A stretch of 64,000 nt of DNA from Trichostrongylus colubriformis (GCA_963978905.1 OZ022258.1:44996591-45060590), one strand, 5' to 3'; counted from the first letter of the stretch, positions 22,731 to 34,619 are shown. A program made the numbers and translations. The notes: generated by a model from the sequence alone, not told the origin.

Positions 22731-22953
22731 GGGTCAAATAAAGTCGGGGGGGGGGGGGGGAGACGCAACTTTGCGTCGATGTCGAAGCTCCTTTCCCTTA
22801 CTAGGCTTAGGCTTAAAATGATACCCCCTCCTCCCACATTAAAAAGCATCTGTCAAAGCATAGGTCTCATCTGCTTTAGCCTCACCCTAGGAAGGGAAAG
22901 AAGCTTTGACGTGTGAAAATTTTGCGTCTCCCCCCCGCGACTTTATTTGACCC
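22731..22953. mobile_element. M1 MITE copy
   Basis: Ends GGGTCAAATAAAGTCGGG and its complement, with a G-tract after the left TIR and a palindromic interior like 9189-9410 and 24389-24628. No flanking 8-bp duplication is visible at this copy. Confidence 0.75.
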
Positions 22954-23153
22954 GTAAGTACATCTAGAAACAATATAAGAAGGAACAAAGGGAAAACTAA
23001 AAGGAAAAAACGATTCTATAATAGAACCATCTTCTTTTGGCACCATGCCAAGGCGTCAAAATGGCGAGTTTGTGCAATGACGGCCACTCAAGCTCGTCCA
23101 CACTACGTCTGTTCTACAGTAAGCCAAAATTACCCTCTCCTGGTGTCTTTAAG
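22954..23153. repeat. 200-bp dispersed repeat, second copy at 62452-62651
   Basis: Begins GTAAGTACATCTAGAAAC and includes GGCACCATGCCAAGGCGTC. The same sequence with scattered differences recurs in the same orientation near the right end of the window. Confidence 0.75.
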
Positions 23154-23719
23154 TAGCCTTGGCCTGGTTGATGGTGGTAAATGACTTCTGATCTAGGGAG
23201 TACGGTGGATCAGGACTTTTGGTCAGGTTGTGGGATAATTTTTGTGACTTTTTCCTCCGGTATTTGCTGGAATGCTCCGGTAGGTACGTTTGATAATATA
23301 GTAGGTGTTGTCTCTACGTATGCCTAAATTGATGATTTCTCGAAGTAGTTTTCGGCTGCTTGTCCTTCACGAGTAGCCCGTGGGTTCCAACGCAGACACT
23401 GGAGTATAGCGGTGGTGATGAGTCCGAAAGTTGCTTTATCCTGTTTTCTCCTGATCTGAATACATGCTTTTTTCAAATTTTGAATCAAGATCGGGTATTT
23501 CTGGGCATTATTATTTTTGATGCAAAAACTAGATATATCATAGGGGGGGGGGGGGTAATGTTGTTGGTGTGAAGGTTTCGGTGTAACATTGAAGTTGTGC
23601 GCATGTCCCGAACATTACATGCTCTCCATGTCGTGCTTCAAGGCCTTATTCCGGGAAGTAATGCCTGAAGTGAGTGTTCAGCTGGATGCTATGAAATGAA
23701 ATCGGTAGCTTCCTCTTTT
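23154..23719. other. No supported gene
   Basis: No exon chain or repeat match was recognised apart from a G-tract at about 23543. Confidence 0.4.
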
Positions 23720-25130
23720 GCTGTTGAAGAGAAATCCCGTACGGTATTTGATCCCCGGACCACACTAATGAGGGCAGCGCCACTTGTCACTACAGCACCT
23801 TCCCTTTTATGCTGTTATTAATGAAAGAATTGAGTGGGTCTTCGGATGATTAAATGAACCAGCTACGTGTGACACTGTTTCTAAAGAAGTATCATACACT
23901 CCAATTAGGAAGCATGGGGACCTGTCAGTTTCTGGAGATTACAAAAGAATAGAACTTGCCTTCCGAGTAGGCTAACCAGTCCGCTATTTTTTTAAACCAT
24001 TACTATTACATCATTCATCGGTGTGCCAGAATTAACATCACGTGCTCTTGAGGCTGACCTCTTAAAGTGCGGAGTGAAATCAAGAGAAAAACTACAGTGA
24101 TCGTCACCGAACGAATTGTCAATTGCATTTTGATCTTCCCCGATCCATCTTCCCGCTTGATACGACGGTCTTTGGACTTTCCTCCTGCATCAACCGATTG
24201 ATTTTTTGCTTACCTTTTTGCTGCGTATTTTTCTTATTCATAGTTTCGTTTTTATTTTACGAAATTCTACGCTGAGGAGCTCTTCTTACCGGCTAGTACA
24301 TAACAATATGAAACATTCGTTTTGTGTGTGGTAGGAATGTTGTAAACTTGATAACAAAGGTTATCTCATTTCACTTAGTAGTTACCTGGGGTCAAATAAA
24401 GTCGGGGGGGGGGGGGGGGGGAGACGCAATTTTGCGTCGACGTCAAAGCTCCTTTCCCTCCCTAGGCTTAGACTAAAATTGATATCCCCTTCTCCTACAT
24501 GAAAAAGCATCTGTCAGAGCATAGGTTTCATCTGCTTTAACCTAAGCCTAGGGAGGGAAAGAAGCTTTGACGTAGGTGAAACGTCGACGTAAAATTGCGT
24601 CTCCCCCCCCCCCGACTTTATTTGACCCGTTACCTGAGTCCATATATGAGCTCACGATTGACTCTAAAATCCATGTACCTTTGTGAAAACTCATGCTATT
24701 TCTATTTTTTTAGAGGACCATGATCCGATTTTTGGAACCTTTTTCCATACTGCCTGACAGAATTCCATGTGATGATTTATCATGGACAAGTAAGTGCCCA
24801 TTCAGGGTTTCAGGGCAAATATCTTTTTTTTTTATTTCGAGACAAGTGCGTTATTCACGTCATTTCGAAGGAGGCACGTGCTAATCCAATGATTCATGTA
24901 AAATAATTACCGTATGATCTCCTCTCACTTTTACATTTGCAGAAAATTGCGGCATGGGAAAAGATGAACCATAACGAGGATTCGCATTACGCGACATTCA
25001 CGTAACTTCTTGAAGCGCCGGTCGGAAATGCCACTCGATACCTCAGCAAGGATGGCCAATGCCGCGATACATTGTGACGGAATATGAAGGCTCCCAGGTG
25101 TGTAAGGATTATTTTATGTTAATAAAAAAA
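23720..25130. repeat. Large dispersed repeat, copy A (inverted relative to 42700-43900)
   Basis: Long stretches match the reverse complement of 42700-43900, for example the block around CGACGGTCTTTGGACTTTCC and the CGCGATACATTGTGACG region. Both copies keep splice-like borders (ACAAGTAAGT; TTACATTTGCAG) and a short frame PRYIVTxYEGSQ. It may be a decayed multicopy gene or transposon. The M1 MITE at 24389 interrupts only this copy. Confidence 0.65.
24389..24628. mobile_element. M1 MITE copy with 8-bp target duplication
   Basis: 240 bp with the M1 ends and long G and C tracts. It is flanked by an exact 8-bp duplication, GTTACCTG (24381-24388 and 24629-24636), and inserted into the large repeat at 23720-25130. 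Confidence 0.82.
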
Positions 25131-26030
25131 CGTAATCACCCTAAAACCCTCCTTGACACTTCGGTTAAAATGTAAGAATGAAACACGAAACGACCAGTTT
25201 GGTGTGCTTTGATGTGCAAGTTGTTCCTTGGCATGCACTGTCCTCAGTGCGCTCCCGTCAACAGTGGGTGCAGGTCAGTCGTTTCAAGAAGAAGCTCGCA
25301 CTGCCAGGGGCGGAATCTAGCTCCGTCGAAAACGGTGGCTGATCTTTTATGTGTGCCGCACTGGCCTGTTTTCGTGTCAGGTTTCCGTGAGTTGGGCAAG
25401 TGACAAGCGGGTCAAATAAGGAGGGCTGAAGCGTCCTTGGGGGATCGTGTTTTGTGTTGGATAAACGGGGGTTGTATTTTGAAGAAAAGGGGGATCATAT
25501 TTGGGGAAAAAAACTCTCCCAGAAATCTCAACGATTCTCCATTTTTAATGGTTTTGGAGGCTGTCAGGTATCTCTAAAGAAAGGCATTAGGATGGGATGT
25601 GTTCAGCCGTTTCTTCTTCTTGTGGACTTTCCATGCCAGGAGCCCCTCATCTAGGACCTCGTTCAAGTGTGCCCGCCGCCTACTTTCAACCACTGCTGGC
25701 TTCCTCAGGACGGCGCATTCGCTGCTCTTGACAGTCTTTACCTTGGTGACGGTTGCGACACACGGTCAGTAGGGCCTCCACGTCGCGGCGGGGGGCACGC
25801 ACATCCCTTGAACTTATTCTCTGTAATGTTTTCTCCAGATATGTTCTGAAAAGCAAGTAGAGCATTGTGCGAATGCGGAAGTGAGAAATTGGGTGTGACA
25901 GTTGATTATTTTCCTCATTTTGAAAATTTTTCTCTCATTTTGAAAAATTTTCTATTATTCTCAAGTGTCATGTCCGGTAGCATCACCCATTCATCAATAT
26001 AACGGAACAGACTTCCAAAGAGGATAGGAT
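25131..26030. other. Repeat-derived spacer
   Basis: 25230-25560 resembles, in inverted orientation, the family at 34850-35560 and 39000-39320 (shared CAAACTCGCAAAAACT-type and ATACGACCCC-type segments). No gene. Confidence 0.4.
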
Positions 26031-26460
26031 TTACATGAACAATTTGTCTGAATAATTTATGTCAAAGGGTAGCAATCCTAGGTGAAAATTCGTGTGTGCC
26101 CATCTACACCCGTCTTTACCTCTCTGATGGTTTGTGTGGCCAGTGCCGGGCTTCAGCAAGCCAACGGCTAAGTTTTCAGCGTCTTTACCGTCCAGCTTCT
26201 CCGCGTTCTTCGTTTTGGCTGAAGCAGCCCTGGCCAGCTTCATGCAACTTTTGAGATGGACGAGATCTTTTGTGCTCCACGGCTTTTCTGCCAACTTTTG
26301 TATGTACTCTTCTTCTCACTACTGTAACTTCCTTGTTCATAAACCAGGCCACTTTGTCACCCTTGAAGCCATCCCGAGTCTTAACTAGTGCTTCCTTGGC
26401 GCATCGTAGCATAACGTGTGCTGTTCTGTTCCATGTCTCCTTGATCCATATGCTATGCTA
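26031..26460 (-). pseudogene. RTE-type non-LTR retrotransposon fragment
   Basis: The minus strand encodes, in two frames, a segment with the look of the endonuclease/reverse-transcriptase linker of nematode RTE elements: IKETWNRTAHVMLRCAKEAL followed by TRDGFKGDKVAWFMNKEV, then after a frame change an Ala/Lys-rich ...LARAASAKTKNAEKL stretch. RTE proteins there typically read W..T...I..AA.E.LG.T..G....W.N..V. The fragment is frameshifted, lacks the catalytic domains and is surely dead. Assignment is by remembered pattern. Confidence 0.45.
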
Positions 26461-26877
26461 TTCGCCGACCGTATCTTATGCTGCCGTGAACTCTCCGGGA
26501 TGTTAGACACGTAGAGTTGCGATGGCTCGTGCTTTCGAATAAGGCCGCGCTAATATCCTGCAGTGCCGGTGACAGAGCGTGGCTGCGTGGCTCTACCCGC
26601 CTATGCCATTATGTCTCGTTGCCGGCTTGTCGCTGCACCTCCCCTATGCCACTCTGCCTCCGGGTGACGTCCTAGCTTTATCACTGATTCTTGTATGACT
26701 TTCAAACATGTTTTCGTGACAGGGCTCCACTATCAACCGGCCTGTCATCCTGACGTGACGCTGGTATCTTCACCATTTTTGCTGCCTACCTTCTTGCAGG
26801 CATATGGTTTGTGCACAGGCAGGGATCGAATCCAGCGGCGGATAAGTCTGAATCATGAGTCCTCTCAAAGGAATCGC

Positions 26878-27284
26878 CCACGAAAAATAAGTTTTTTTTG
26901 TTACCCATGTATTTATGTTGTATTTGTCTAATAAGGTCACTTGTAAAGTTCCACGCGGAAAAGTGAGCATTCGACCAAGATACAGCTCCCCAAATTCTTG
27001 TCCGGGTGGGCGGGGCCTCCAGGTAAAAGCCCCGCCCGTTGTCCGCTGCTATTGGGAACGGAGAGTGGAACTGTTTACGTTACTTTCTGTTCTTACAGTG
27101 CGTCTCCGACCGCGACAGACGATGGTGTGGACACTTGCTCGGAGCCCACCCCACCCGGCCGAGACTTTGTGGTGCTGCGTCTTAGCCGCATTCATATTTT
27201 TTGTGTGAAACTTTGCATGCAGCCCCCATTAGGCAAATACAGCATAAATATATGGGTAACAAAAAACTCTTTTTTCCGCGGACG
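26878..27284. repeat. Fold-back element
   Basis: Inverted arms of about 58 bp (26878-26935 and 27226-27284), both with TTTTTTGTTACCCAT, enclose a GC-rich centre. Confidence 0.65.
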
Positions 27285-27622
27285 GTTACTTTAACCATCG
27301 GCTAACGGTGCCCTTGAATTAGCATCGTATATTGTATAGCATTGCCCCAATCACGATTTGCAACATGGCAAAGTGATCGCTCTTACAAAAAGTTGACTGG
27401 AAATATGATACGTGTTTTCAATGGTGAATGTTTTACTTATTTTCCGAAAAATCCCAGTGTAAGCTGCGAAATGGGAATTATTGAATAAGCTCAATGTGGG
27501 AGAGGAGTTTCAGAGTGGGCGGCTATTTCCAGGTAATTATTGTACATAAAAATTGCTGCACAGACACACACGCACACATCGGAGCTTTTACTTTTTCCGC
27601 GAGTGCAACATGCGTGCTGTAG

Positions 27623-28695
27623 GTTCGAAATTGTCGCAGCGTCGCGTTTTCAACAATCATGCCACTAACCCAGTTTTGAAGAGGGTGTCTTGTAATTTGG
27701 AACTTTCCCAGGTGAAGGAGCAAGTAGTACTCTGGTAAATCAGGCCTATCATCCCATCACGGGGGAACTCGAACTTTTTCGAAACTTGCCGAGCACTACA
27801 TTACTGTACCTGTTAGAATTTCAGAGCTTACTTTCGGAATTTGGGACACGAGTCTTCACAGGCCTACAGCTAAGTGAATAAACGTCGATGTGATACAGGG
27901 CATTTCCCAACTCCTCGTTTAATCGATGTTGACATTCCATTTGGGGAACGTAATTTGGCTCTTCTGAAATTCGTCTACCATTTGTTGGATAGTGGTTAAC
28001 CAGAATGTGATCAGCTGTGGACAGAATGCTATTGGTCGGTGCCTCAGCCACTGGAGCCCAAGTGTGGTAGAGGTACAAGACAGGGTGGCCTTCCTGTCTT
28101 GTATTTGAACATGAGTGGAATTTGAACTTTGTATGGGATATCAGTCAGCCAGAAATGAAAATTAGGGCGCGATCTAGAGTGCTTCGGTTGGCACACGATG
28201 TGCTTGTTGTAGGATTCCTATGGAAGTGTTGAAAGTGATGTAGCGCAAGAAGCGTTGTTTTACTACTTACTACTTTACTAATTGATTTGTTGGTAAAATA
28301 AACATGGGCATAGTAGCACTTTAAGATGCGGTATGTGCAAATGTATTGATCCGGGAATTCAATTAAAACCAGGTGGGAAGAGAATGGTGCGAATGGACCG
28401 ATGATTGAGATTCTCTGGAACTTGCTATAAGTGATAATTACATCATCGCATATTAGGTGAGAGCGTGAAGTTCGAACACATCAATTGTATTGCTCGGTTC
28501 CCTTTGTGCGGTATCTCCTTCGATCCCAAATACAGCTCTTTGTGTAGCTGTTCACGAGGCTGACAATCGAAGCTGTCGTTTCAGGGTCACTGATGTACTA
28601 CCACTGACTGAACGAGGGATGCTCAAGGAAAAGGATCTTGGGATTTCGGCTGTCATCGAACTCCAGCGGTCTCTCCTTCAATGTCCAATGACCAT
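27623..28695 (+). CDS. Unrecognised gene, four linked internal exons
   Basis: Four exons join without frame conflict: 27623-27711 (donor GTGAAG), 27825-27873 (acceptor GAATTTCAG), 28457-28541 (donor GTGTAG) and 28585-28695 (acceptor CGTTTCAG, donor GTAAGG). The peptide includes LSEFGTRVFTGLQL, ESVKFEHINCIARFPLCGIS, then LTERGMLKEKDLGISAVIEL. Composition is typical of a folded protein, with four Cys in the chain, but no domain is recognised. Start and end exons were not found; the next one may lie beyond the transposon cluster at 29-31.9 kb. Confidence 0.45.
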
Positions 28696-29011
28696 GTAAG
28701 GACTAAAATCTATTTTAAACTAAAAACAGGAAACGATATGACGGAAGTTCGTAAGAAATCTGTGGGAGCCTTTAAAAGCAGTGGTTAAGGTAATTCGATT
28801 GTATAGCCGACACGTCAACACCACACAATTTCAATCGATACGATATAAACCATAAGATAATGATCACTACTCTATACCTCGGTCCTTGTTCGGCAAAGCC
28901 ATCATTGAGAGACGCGCCGGGTTCATGCCATTAAGATAGAAAATTCGCGAGGCCGCTTTCAGCGCGACGTGATGTTGCGAGCTATGGGCGCGGTATTGCT
29001 TTAGTCCTGAA

Positions 29012-29353
29012 CAGGGTACACCAGCAGTCGAGGGTTCCTCGACCGGGGGTCGTATTGGACGGAACAAGAGAGGGGGTCTACCTGCAGAGGTCAGCAATAA
29101 ACACAGGAATCTAAACTTCGAATAAGCAGATGATAGCGAACCCGTGTAAGGAATGTGGAATAAATATTTTTTGCTCCAGATAAAAGAATACATAGCAATA
29201 AACACGTTGTAACTATACCACTATACCAACCCGGCAACAGCTATTGTTATCGAAGAGGTCAAAAAAAGGGGAGGGGTCGTATTTACTTCTCGTCGAGGGG
29301 AGGGGAGGTCGTGCGAGGCAACTATTTTCCTCGAATGTTCTCCTAAAATGCTC
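29012..29353. repeat. R1 repeat copy, reverse orientation
   Basis: Starts CAGGGTACACCAGCAGTCG and contains a G-rich block and the reverse R1 core. The right end is approximate. Confidence 0.65.
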
Positions 29354-29389
29354 TTGTTCTGAGCCGATTACAAGTAGGATGAGGCGTAG

Positions 29390-29545
29390 AGCAATGTCAT
29401 AACTTCAGGATCCAACCGATACGGCGCGCATAGCTCGCACCATGGCGTCGCATACTGAAGCCCGCAAAGCGAACTTTCTGATTTTGTGACACACACTCGA
29501 GGCGGGCCACGTAGGATAGGCGGAGCCTGTCAAAACCGATACCTC
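29390..29545. repeat. Partial copy of the M2 MITE family
   Basis: Shares CGCGCATAGCTCGCAC and flanking sequence with the elements at 51640-51877 and 60626-60871. Confidence 0.45.
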
Positions 29546-29589
29546 CTCTAGATCGCAGAGGCGTGACTTTAATTGGTAACTATCCTATA

Positions 29590-30871
29590 CAGGGTGGCGA
29601 ATAAATACGTGCGCCATAAAAAGCGTTCAAATTTTATTCTTTGCCACGAATTTTTGAATAAATTTATTATTTTGTAACAATAGGCGATAACATTCCATAA
29701 TCACAAAGAATTTTCAAAGTGGCCGCCATCAGCTTTGATACAGGTGTTAATTCGTTTCTTCATGGAATCGACGGTGCGGCGCAGGTAGTCAGCGTCCAGA
29801 CCGCTCCAAATTTTGACCAATTCTTTCCGCAAACTTACCAGATTTCGCACTCTTCGACTCCTAAGTTGCTTTTCCATGAATCCCCACACAGAAAAGTCTA
29901 ATGGATTCAGGTCTGGGCTGCTTGCAGGCCACAAATCCTTCGTCAAAAAAGAGCCGATTTGGGTCTCCAGGAAATGCATCGTTGTTTTAGCTGCATGGGC
30001 TGGTGCCCAGTCCTGTTGAAAGAAAAAATTGGGGTGCTCTCGCTTCCAGGGCACCACAGCTTTCTTGAGGATCTCTTCTCGGTAGACTTCTGCATAATTT
30101 TAACGTTTTTATCGATGAAAATCAATGGAGTCTTGCCTGAGGCACTGATACCGCCCCAAACCACTAAGCTTTCTGGAAACAAACTTCTTGTGACAATTTT
30201 TGGCTTGCGATGGTTCTTTAGAGCTGGACAAAGAAGCTGACGGTGATTCTGAGAATTTTTAGCCATATCAACGGTGAAAACCTTCTCATCAGACCACAGG
30301 ACGTCCTCAATTCGGCGCACTTTGGAAGAGCTCCGCAATCGCTTGCATTTTTCCTTCCGATTTTTCTTCGCTCGATCGTTAAGAACATGTCCTTTGTACA
30401 GACGATAACTTCGTAGTCCTAGCTCATTTTTCACGATCATTTGGACAGATTTGCGAGAAATATTGAGCTGCTTTGCCAGCTTGTTCAAGCTCGGATCATC
30501 TTTTCGCTGGATTCTTTTCTTAATAATCCCACGCACCTTTCGAGTGTTGACAGTCCGTTTTCTTCCACTTCTGCGTTTGGTTCTGACGTGTCCTTCCTCT
30601 TTCCATTGCTTTACAATCTTTTGGACGGTTCTTAGAGGAATCCCGAGCCTCGAAGAAATCGCTGAGTTCTTCATCCCACTCTGTGCCAACAGTGCAATCG
30701 CTTCACGGCATTGGCAGTGTCTTCGTCATGACAGTAAAACAGATTTTTTCGCTACAGTTCAGTAGTAAGATGCAAGTGAATACTCTTAAAAAGCAAACGT
30801 ATGGGCTAATGCACTTTACGCTAGTTGAAACGGAGGTGAAAGATACGCGCACGTAATTATTCGCCACCCTG
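29590..30871 (-). mobile_element. maT-type (DD37D) Tc1/mariner element
   Basis: 1282 bp bounded by TA (29588-29589 and 30872-30873). Ends CAGGGTGGCGAATAAATACG and its near complement; about 24 of the first 25 bp match. It contains a frameshifted transposase on the minus strand. Confidence 0.85.
29701..30735 (-). pseudogene. DD37D (maT) transposase, frameshifted
   Basis: N-terminal HTH region (EAIALLAQSGMKNSAISSRL), then the first catalytic Asp in WSDEKVF, the second in FFQQDWAPAHAA and the third in SPDLNPLDF. There are 37 residues between the second and third Asp, the hallmark of the maT clade. The frame shifts between IDKNVKI and the VVPWKREHP segment (about 30085-30100), and a second shift probably lies near the start (about 30710). 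The element's TIRs are intact but this copy cannot encode an active enzyme. Confidence 0.82.
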
Positions 30872-30882
30872 TACACACAGTA

Positions 30883-31349
30883 GCGCTCAAAAGTACTCGG
30901 CCGAATGGTTTCTTACTTGGGTTTTCTACTTGTAAATTTTTGCGACGGGACCGATCTTAGAGAAATTTTAGTATGTTCCACTTGGAGACACTGCACACTT
31001 AATATACTATTTTGGCGCTCAACGGTGTAGGTTACGTGGTTATACCATCCCTATGCCGTCCCGCTGTGCCGCTGTCATCAAAAGTCGTGGTCTTTCTACA
31101 AAATATTAATGTTCTCTGAGGCTCTCTAGTTTTGCTTTCGCAAGGAAGCCGTTTTTCTTGACCAAGCCTTTTTTTCGGTGGTCTTGTGGTAAATTCTTGT
31201 AAAAAACCATGAAAAGAATCAAGCGGCACACAAGTAGAAGGAAATGTTGACAATAGGTCCAGGCACCACATATTAAAATTTTGTCAAATTTGGTCAAGTA
31301 GAAAAAAAGATATTACAAAAGAAGTGTTTCGCCGAATACTTTTGAGAGC
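30883..31349. mobile_element. 467-bp TA-flanked MITE
   Basis: TIRs GCGCTCAAAAGTACTCGGC and near-complement, bounded by TA at 30881-30882 and 31350-31351. It lies 9 bp from the maT element. No clear transposase. Confidence 0.7.
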
Positions 31350-31377
31350 TACCGTATATCGCCTTCTTACAAGGGAA

Positions 31378-31877
31378 GGGTTTCAACTTCCCATGGAACT
31401 TTGAAATGAGACCCCGCGGGATCGATAGAGCTCCGAATACTTATTATAACTGTGAAAGGGGTCAAAGTTTGCCTGTGATGAAATGAGACCCCGCGGGATC
31501 GATAGAGCTCCGAATACTTATTATAACTGTGAAAGGGGTCAAAGTTTGCCTGTGACACCTCACTGGCGTGGCACTTTGCCATCAGCACGGCCGTTGCCAA
31601 GCCAGCATCGACCACCATGGCTTACTGGTAGTGTCCAACTCAATCCTGCAGATCTGGAACACTACCAGTAACCCACGGTGGTCGATGCTGGCTTAGCAAC
31701 AGCCATGCTGATGGCAAAGTGCCACGCCAGTGAGGTGTCACAGGCAAACTTTGACCCCTCGTAACTCTCTTCAGGATGCCATTTGGCAATTTTGGTTTTC
31801 ACAGTTATAATCAGTATTCGGAGCTCTATCGATCTCCCAGGGTCTCATTTCAAAGTTCCATGGGAAGTTGAAACCCA
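31378..31877. repeat. Large fold-back element with a 77-bp duplication in one arm
   Basis: Arms run from about 31378 and 31877 toward a centre near 31640. The left arm contains two tandem copies of a 77-bp unit (31403-31479 and 31480-31556), while the right arm has one. The right arm keeps about 40 bp that are missing from the left. Confidence 0.8.
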
Positions 31878-32162
31878 TTCCTAGTCTTTGAATAGAAGGA
31901 GGTTAGTGCGTCGAGGTAGGTTTACGCCAATAATAGGAGTCGACGATAACTTTGATGGCAATTGTCAAAATTTCTAATTACCTTCCCCTTTTGAACTCTG
32001 ACTATAACCACTGGAATAAAGATCGAATAGGCTACCGTTCAGGACTGCTGAGGGAGACGACGACACGGTGCAGCAGGGATCAAATGGACACCGGACGCTG
32101 GAGAAGAGATCGACACCAATTGATCTTTTTTGTGTTAATAAATATTTTTCGCCTGACAAGTA

Positions 32163-32250
32163 CCTTAGAAGCAGCGTCCGGTCTGAAATGGTAAACAAAA
32201 GCAAAGTTTCTTCAGTTTGCTCTGAAAACGACCGGACTCTGCTTCTAAGG
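32163..32250. repeat. Small 88-bp palindromic MITE-like element
   Basis: Ends CCTTAGAAGCAGCGTCCGGT and its near complement enclose a short unique centre. Confidence 0.6.
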
Positions 32251-34619
32251 ACACCGTGTATACAACGACGTGAAAGTCTATGAGTTAAGTCAATGTATGC
32301 GTATGAGTGACGTTGAGGGTGTGTGGGATGCAGCAGGGTCAAGCGTTGTCCAAGGAATCGGCTTGGGTTTGAGAAAGGCGTGCATCTATAAGCTGATCTG
32401 AGCCAGTGGACTTGTAATTGGGAGTGAAAGTAATTGGAAGAAATGGGAACTGAATGATGTCGTGCTAAATGGGGTAGAGGGATGGTGGTAATGGGAATGG
32501 ACCCCTGCCGCTGTGGGACATAGGGAATTTGAACCGTTTCTACGTCTCACTTCCTGCGATGCCTTCCTGATGTGGTCAGGATTACTTTGGAAAGAGCGAA
32601 GATTATCGCGGCTGAACCTTGTTGTAGGTGAAGGAGCGGGGAACACGTCTCTCCCCGTATCTGCTACTTCGAAACGAGAACGGGGATCAAACTTTGATTT
32701 TAAGAAGTGGGGATTCCTTGTCATGATGCTTGACCCTGCTTCGGAAGTTTGTGGGAGCGTCGTAATGAGTCGTGATTGTTGCTGTTTATTCGTGAACGGA
32801 CATTTGTGTTGCGTGCATGAGGGCATGAATGGGAAGGACGGAAGGATCAAAGGCTTGGAAGGAAAGTGGTGTACTCGAGGGGTTAGGTGATGGGGAAACT
32901 GTTCAAGGAAGGGGAGGGAATGAGGGGTTGAAGGGAGTGAGTGGATGGTGTGCAAGATCAGGCATGGCAGGAGGAGCTAGGGTGTTCGAGAGGGAATGAT
33001 TCATTGTCCAGGAGGGGAAGTGATTTTGAGCGGGTTAGGTGAGAGGGACTAGAGCGTGTGCGAGGTTCAGATTAACAGGAAAGGAGGTGGGTAAGGGTGT
33101 GTGAGGGGGGATCTGAGATGTTCGAGCCGACATGTTTGAAGGGAGATGGTACTTTGAGGGTGAGCCTGTGAGCATGCCAGGATTCGAATGGAGTGTGAGG
33201 TCAAGCATTTGTCGAGGAATCCTCTAAAAAGACGGAGGAAGCGCATTTGGCCCATTGGACGGGGAAAATTTAAGGACCATTTTTTCTCTATCGAGGGAAT
33301 AGGTGGGTTTTATGGAAGAGGAGCCGGGTATGGGTTCACGAGATGTGGGAAGATGGGGAGTTACCGTGGAGTTAGTTACCTGTGTTAAGTTTTTTGAAAG
33401 TTTGTTTGTAACGGAACGTGTTGCGTTTCTACGCATTTCTTCATCCTTTTTCCAAATAGTAGTGGGGATATTAAAGACCCCATCAAAAGAATCGTACCAA
33501 AACTTTTACAGTGTGGACAACCGCTGGGGCTTACTTTCTCGACTGATGCTTGGCCGTGAATGAAGAACTAAAAATGGTACGATTGAGATTTTTCTCACCT
33601 AATTTAAGGTTGCTTCTTGTCTCGCATGTAAAGTAACCTTTCTCAGAGATCATCGCATTGCCCAAACAGATTCATTGACCGAGTGAAGGTACACTACCTT
33701 GAAAAACCACTTTTTCTATTACTGTACACCTTGTGGGATGCAAATGTTATGGAAGATTTCTGAGTAAAATGCAGGTGCACACGATATGTAGAAAGATTGT
33801 TGGGGGGAACTTGCTGGTAAAGGTATGATTTTGCCTAAAACCCTCTCTCAATGTCGTGAAATGTATCAGACGGTGACATTTTGAGAGTAAAAACGCTAGG
33901 TAGTAGGTAATGTTTTGTTTGCAAGGGGATCATTCTCTCTTGATTAGCTGAGATACAGATGTAATTGTGGATCACCTCCTTAGTGAAGTAGCATCAACGA
34001 TATCCTACCTATCCATGGAAAAAGTTTGAGAGCAGCACATCATCAAAAAAAAAAGTTGCTCAAGAGCAGAATTATCCCGAGAATGTTATTTACATCGGTT
34101 GACTGAAAAAAATGATATTTACATAGTACGACTGAATATTTACATAGTTTGACTGAATCTTCCTTTTACTCGGTCTATGAATCTATGTGGGAACATACAA
34201 ACTCGTGAATTTTTTTCACTTAAGTAGATTGCTACGCCCTTTAGCAACCTTTATTAGGTGCGAAAAATGTCGATCGTACCGATAGTCACCCACTCGACGA
34301 GAGGAGCTGTGTTAGTACTGGCGAATGCATGCCATAGTACCTGCTGAGATAGCTGTGTGTCAGCAGTGTGTATGACGTATGGATGGTGTCTGTGTCGTGT
34401 ATGTTATGGGTATTGTGGAAGTCTGTGCGTGAAGTGTGGGTTGGTGCGTTTTGCTGTGGTGTGTGTGCTGCGCTGTGTATGTGTTGTGTTCGTTTTTTAT
34501 TTATTCTGTCTGTTTGAATTGTTCATTTTTGTGTTTCTTTCTTTATGTCTTAACAATTGGTGTCGATGAATAAAGTTTATTTATATAAAAACTACAACCA
34601 CAAGTACAGTAACAATGTG
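32251..34619. other. No supported gene; purine-rich then GT-rich sequence
   Basis: 32300-33560 is G-rich on the plus strand, so open frames of up to 189 codons occur on both strands without splice support. 33560-34330 is plain AT-rich sequence. 34330-34520 is GT-rich low complexity. Confidence 0.4.

Noticed and set aside
24404..24422. Long G-tracts considered as telomeric or regulatory
   Set aside because: They recur at fixed places inside MITEs and R1, so they are part of those repeats; exact lengths may also be sequencing-affected.
32386..32955. 189-codon minus-strand open frame
   Set aside because: The region is purine-rich on one strand and opposite-strand frames are also long; no splice sites, family or domain.
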